A stretch of 7,132 bases of DNA from Nitrospinota bacterium. Lineage in GTDB: Bacteria; UBA8248. The DNA lies in NCBI GenBank assembly GCA_003506735.1, contig DNYS01000295.1, forward strand, positions 1-7,132. Reading direction: 5' to 3'. This document shows, one piece after another, positions 5,768-7,132 of the stretch. The notes under the pieces were generated by a model. That model was not told the DNA's origin, ran no database searches, and was given only the letters and a program-made list of their open reading frames with translations. Numbering within the stretch: the stretch's first letter is position 1; the number at the start of each line of letters is the position of its first letter. The position numbers and the translations under genes were made by a program.

Positions 5768-5786
5768 TTTTCGAGGGAGGCGCATC

Positions 5787-7132
5787 ATGCCCGATCGTTC
5801 CGTCAATTTTTCTCCCCTGAGCCCACTGGGTTTTTTAGAGCGCAACAGTTGGGTCTACAAGGAAAAGGAAGCGGTGGTCTACGGGGCGCGCCGCTTTACC
5901 TACGGAGAGTTCGCCGGCCGGGTCCAGGCCTGCGCGGCGGCCCTGAAGGCGGCGGGGGTGGGGCCGGGGGACCGGGTCGCTTATCTTTCGCCCAACATTC
6001 CGCCCATGCTCGAGGCGCACTTTGCGGTTCCCCTCATCGGGGCCGTTCTGGTGGCCATCAACATCCGCCTCTCGCCGGACGAGATCGCCTACATCTGCTC
6101 CCATTCGGGGGCCAAGGTGCTCGCCGCCGACGCCGAGTGGGCCGCGCCGCTGGCCGCCCATGCCGGCAAGTTCCCTGAAATCGAGAAGTTCGTGAACATC
6201 CTCGATGCGGAGGCCGGATTCGGGCCCGGAGACGGCGCCTTCGACGGCCCCGGTTACGAGGAGTTCATCGCCTCGCCGGGAGGCGGGGACCTGCCCTGGA
6301 AAACCGGGGACGAGCTCTCGCCCATTTCGATCAACTACACCAGCGGGACGACGGGCCGCCCCAAGGGGGTGGTCTACACCCACCGGGGGGCCTACCTGAA
6401 CGCCCTGGGCGAAATGATCGAGGTGGGCGGCTCGGTCTACATGAACTACCTCTGGACGCTGCCAATGTTTCACTGCAACGGCTGGTGCTACACCTGGGGG
6501 GTGACGGCCCTCGGGGGGCGGCACGTGTGTCTCCGCGCCAACCAGCCGGCCGAAATTTTTCGGCTCATCCGGGAGGAGAAAATATCCCATTTCTGCGCCG
6601 CGCCCACCGTCCTCATCGGCCTGGCGAACGATCCGGCGGCGAAAGAGGGCCCCTTTCCCCAGCCTGTCACTATCATGACGGCGGGCGCTCCGCCCTCGCC
6701 GACCATCATCTCGGCCATGGAGGAGGAGCTCGGGGCCACGGTCGTCCACGGCTACGGCCTCACCGAGACCTACGGCCCCCACACCGTTTGCGCCTGGCAT
6801 CCCGAGTGGGACGATCTGCCCGCGGGTGAGCGGGCCCGCCTCAAGGCCCGCCAGGGGGTTCCCTTCGTGATGACCGGCGAGTGCGAGGTGAAGGACAAGG
6901 ACATGGCCGGGACGCCCTGGGACGGCAAGACCCAGGGCGAGGTCATGATGCGCGGAAACAACGTGATGGCCTCCTACTTCGATAACCCCGAGGCCACCCT
7001 GGAGGCCTTCGAGGGAGGCTGGTTCCACAGCGGGGACATCGGCGTCGCGCACGCGGACGGCTACATCGACCTGAAGGACCGGGCGAAGGACATCATCATC
7101 TCGGGGGGCGAGAACATCTCCACCATCGAGGT
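5787..7132 (+). CDS. AMP-forming acyl-CoA synthetase, 3' end missing
   Basis: The first 448 residues of an acyl-CoA ligase of the ANL superfamily are present; about 80-100 residues, including the catalytic C-terminal lysine, lie beyond the window. The enzyme activates a carboxylic acid with ATP to the acyl-AMP and then forms the CoA thioester. Motifs in order are the phosphate-binding loop YTSGTTGRPKG (184-194), PMFHCNGWCYTWG in the acyl-pocket region, GYGLTETYGP (322-331), HSGD with Asp417, and LKDRAKD with Asp431-Arg432, followed by the hinge GGENIS. The PMFHCNGW pattern is typical, as I recall, of the medium-chain, methylmercaptopropionate (DmdB-like) and plant AAE-like branch, so a short or medium, possibly branched or aromatic, acid is likely. 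ATG 5787 has GGAGG six bases upstream. It appears to have its own promoter and a structured leader. No frameshift is seen up to the window edge. The true substrate cannot be told from sequence. Confidence 0.93.
   Translation, partial: MPDRSVNFSPLSPLGFLERNSWVYKEKEAVVYGARRFTYGEFAGRVQACAAALKAAGVGPGDRVAYLSPNIPPMLEAHFAVPLIGAVLVAINIRLSPDEIAYICSHSGAKVLAADAEWAAPLAAHAGKFPEIEKFVNILDAEAGFGPGDGAFDGPGYEEFIASPGGGDLPWKTGDELSPISINYTSGTTGRPKGVVYTHRGAYLNALGEMIEVGGSVYMNYLWTLPMFHCNGWCYTWGVTALGGRHVCLRANQPAEIFRLIREEKISHFCAAPTVLIGLANDPAAKEGPFPQPVTIMTAGAPPSPTIISAMEEELGATVVHGYGLTETYGPHTVCAWHPEWDDLPAGERARLKARQGVPFVMTGECEVKDKDMAGTPWDGKTQGEVMMRGNNVMASYFDNPEATLEAFEGGWFHSGDIGVAHADGYIDLKDRAKDIIISGGENISTIE

Noticed and set aside
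4850..6178. 442-codon plus-strand open frame spanning the peptidase end, the leader and the synthetase start
   Set aside because: It is out of frame with two strongly supported genes and lacks any recognisable domain.
5835..7052. 405-codon minus-strand open frame opposite the acyl-CoA synthetase
   Set aside because: The plus strand in this stretch encodes every expected ANL-superfamily motif; the antisense frame is a shadow.
1..7132. CRISPR arrays, tRNA or rRNA genes, insertion sequences, phage or defence genes
   Set aside because: No spaced repeat array, RNA gene signature, transposase motif or terminal inverted repeats were seen; the only repeats are the short ones in the two spacers.

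Overview
The window is GC-rich (roughly two-thirds G+C by eye), tightly packed bacterial DNA. An LpxL/HtrB-family acyltransferase and mostly Shine-Dalgarno-led genes point to a diderm (Gram-negative) bacterium. The proteins alone do not settle the phylum; a proteobacterium-like or uncultured soil or marine lineage would fit. Both ends cut through genes.

Layout. (1) Positions 1-3577 hold a plus-strand run of five closely spaced genes that read as a type II fatty-acid or polyketide module: the 3' part of a FabG-type ketoreductase, a holo-ACP synthase (acpS), a short FabZ-like hotdog dehydratase, a ketosynthase-fold protein, and an LpxL/HtrB-like acyltransferase. Gaps are 16, 9 and 10 nt, then a 4-nt GTGA overlap, so this is almost certainly one operon. 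(2) A minus-strand gene (3574-3972) encodes a small cysteine-rich protein with no recognised function. It meets the operon tail to tail, and the two stop codons share one CTAG. (3) A 134-nt divergent spacer carries two tandem GC-rich hairpins. It leads into a plus-strand M3-like zinc metallopeptidase (4107-5618), probably starting at a TTG behind a perfect Shine-Dalgarno. (4) A 168-nt, locally AT-rich spacer carries a possible extended -10 promoter and a repeat-rich leader able to form alternative stems. It precedes an AMP-forming acyl-CoA synthetase (5787 to the window end, truncated).

How the genes may work together (inference). AcpS would load phosphopantetheine onto an acyl carrier protein, probably encoded outside the window. 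FabG and the FabZ-like protein would process the beta-carbon, and the acyltransferase would move the finished chain to a lipid or other acceptor at the inner membrane. The ketosynthase-fold protein is the oddity. Serine sits where the nucleophilic cysteine belongs, a cysteine lies two residues later, both catalytic histidines and the lysine are kept, and the Phe gate of the C-terminal loop is lost. It looks like a chain-length-factor-like or decarboxylase-like partner rather than an ordinary condensing enzyme. Together these genes resemble the specialised lipid or polyene clusters of Gram-negative bacteria (aryl-polyene or flexirubin type) more than housekeeping fatty-acid synthesis, but the genes that would prove it are not in view. 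The peptidase, the cysteine-rich protein and the acyl-CoA synthetase look like separate transcription units.
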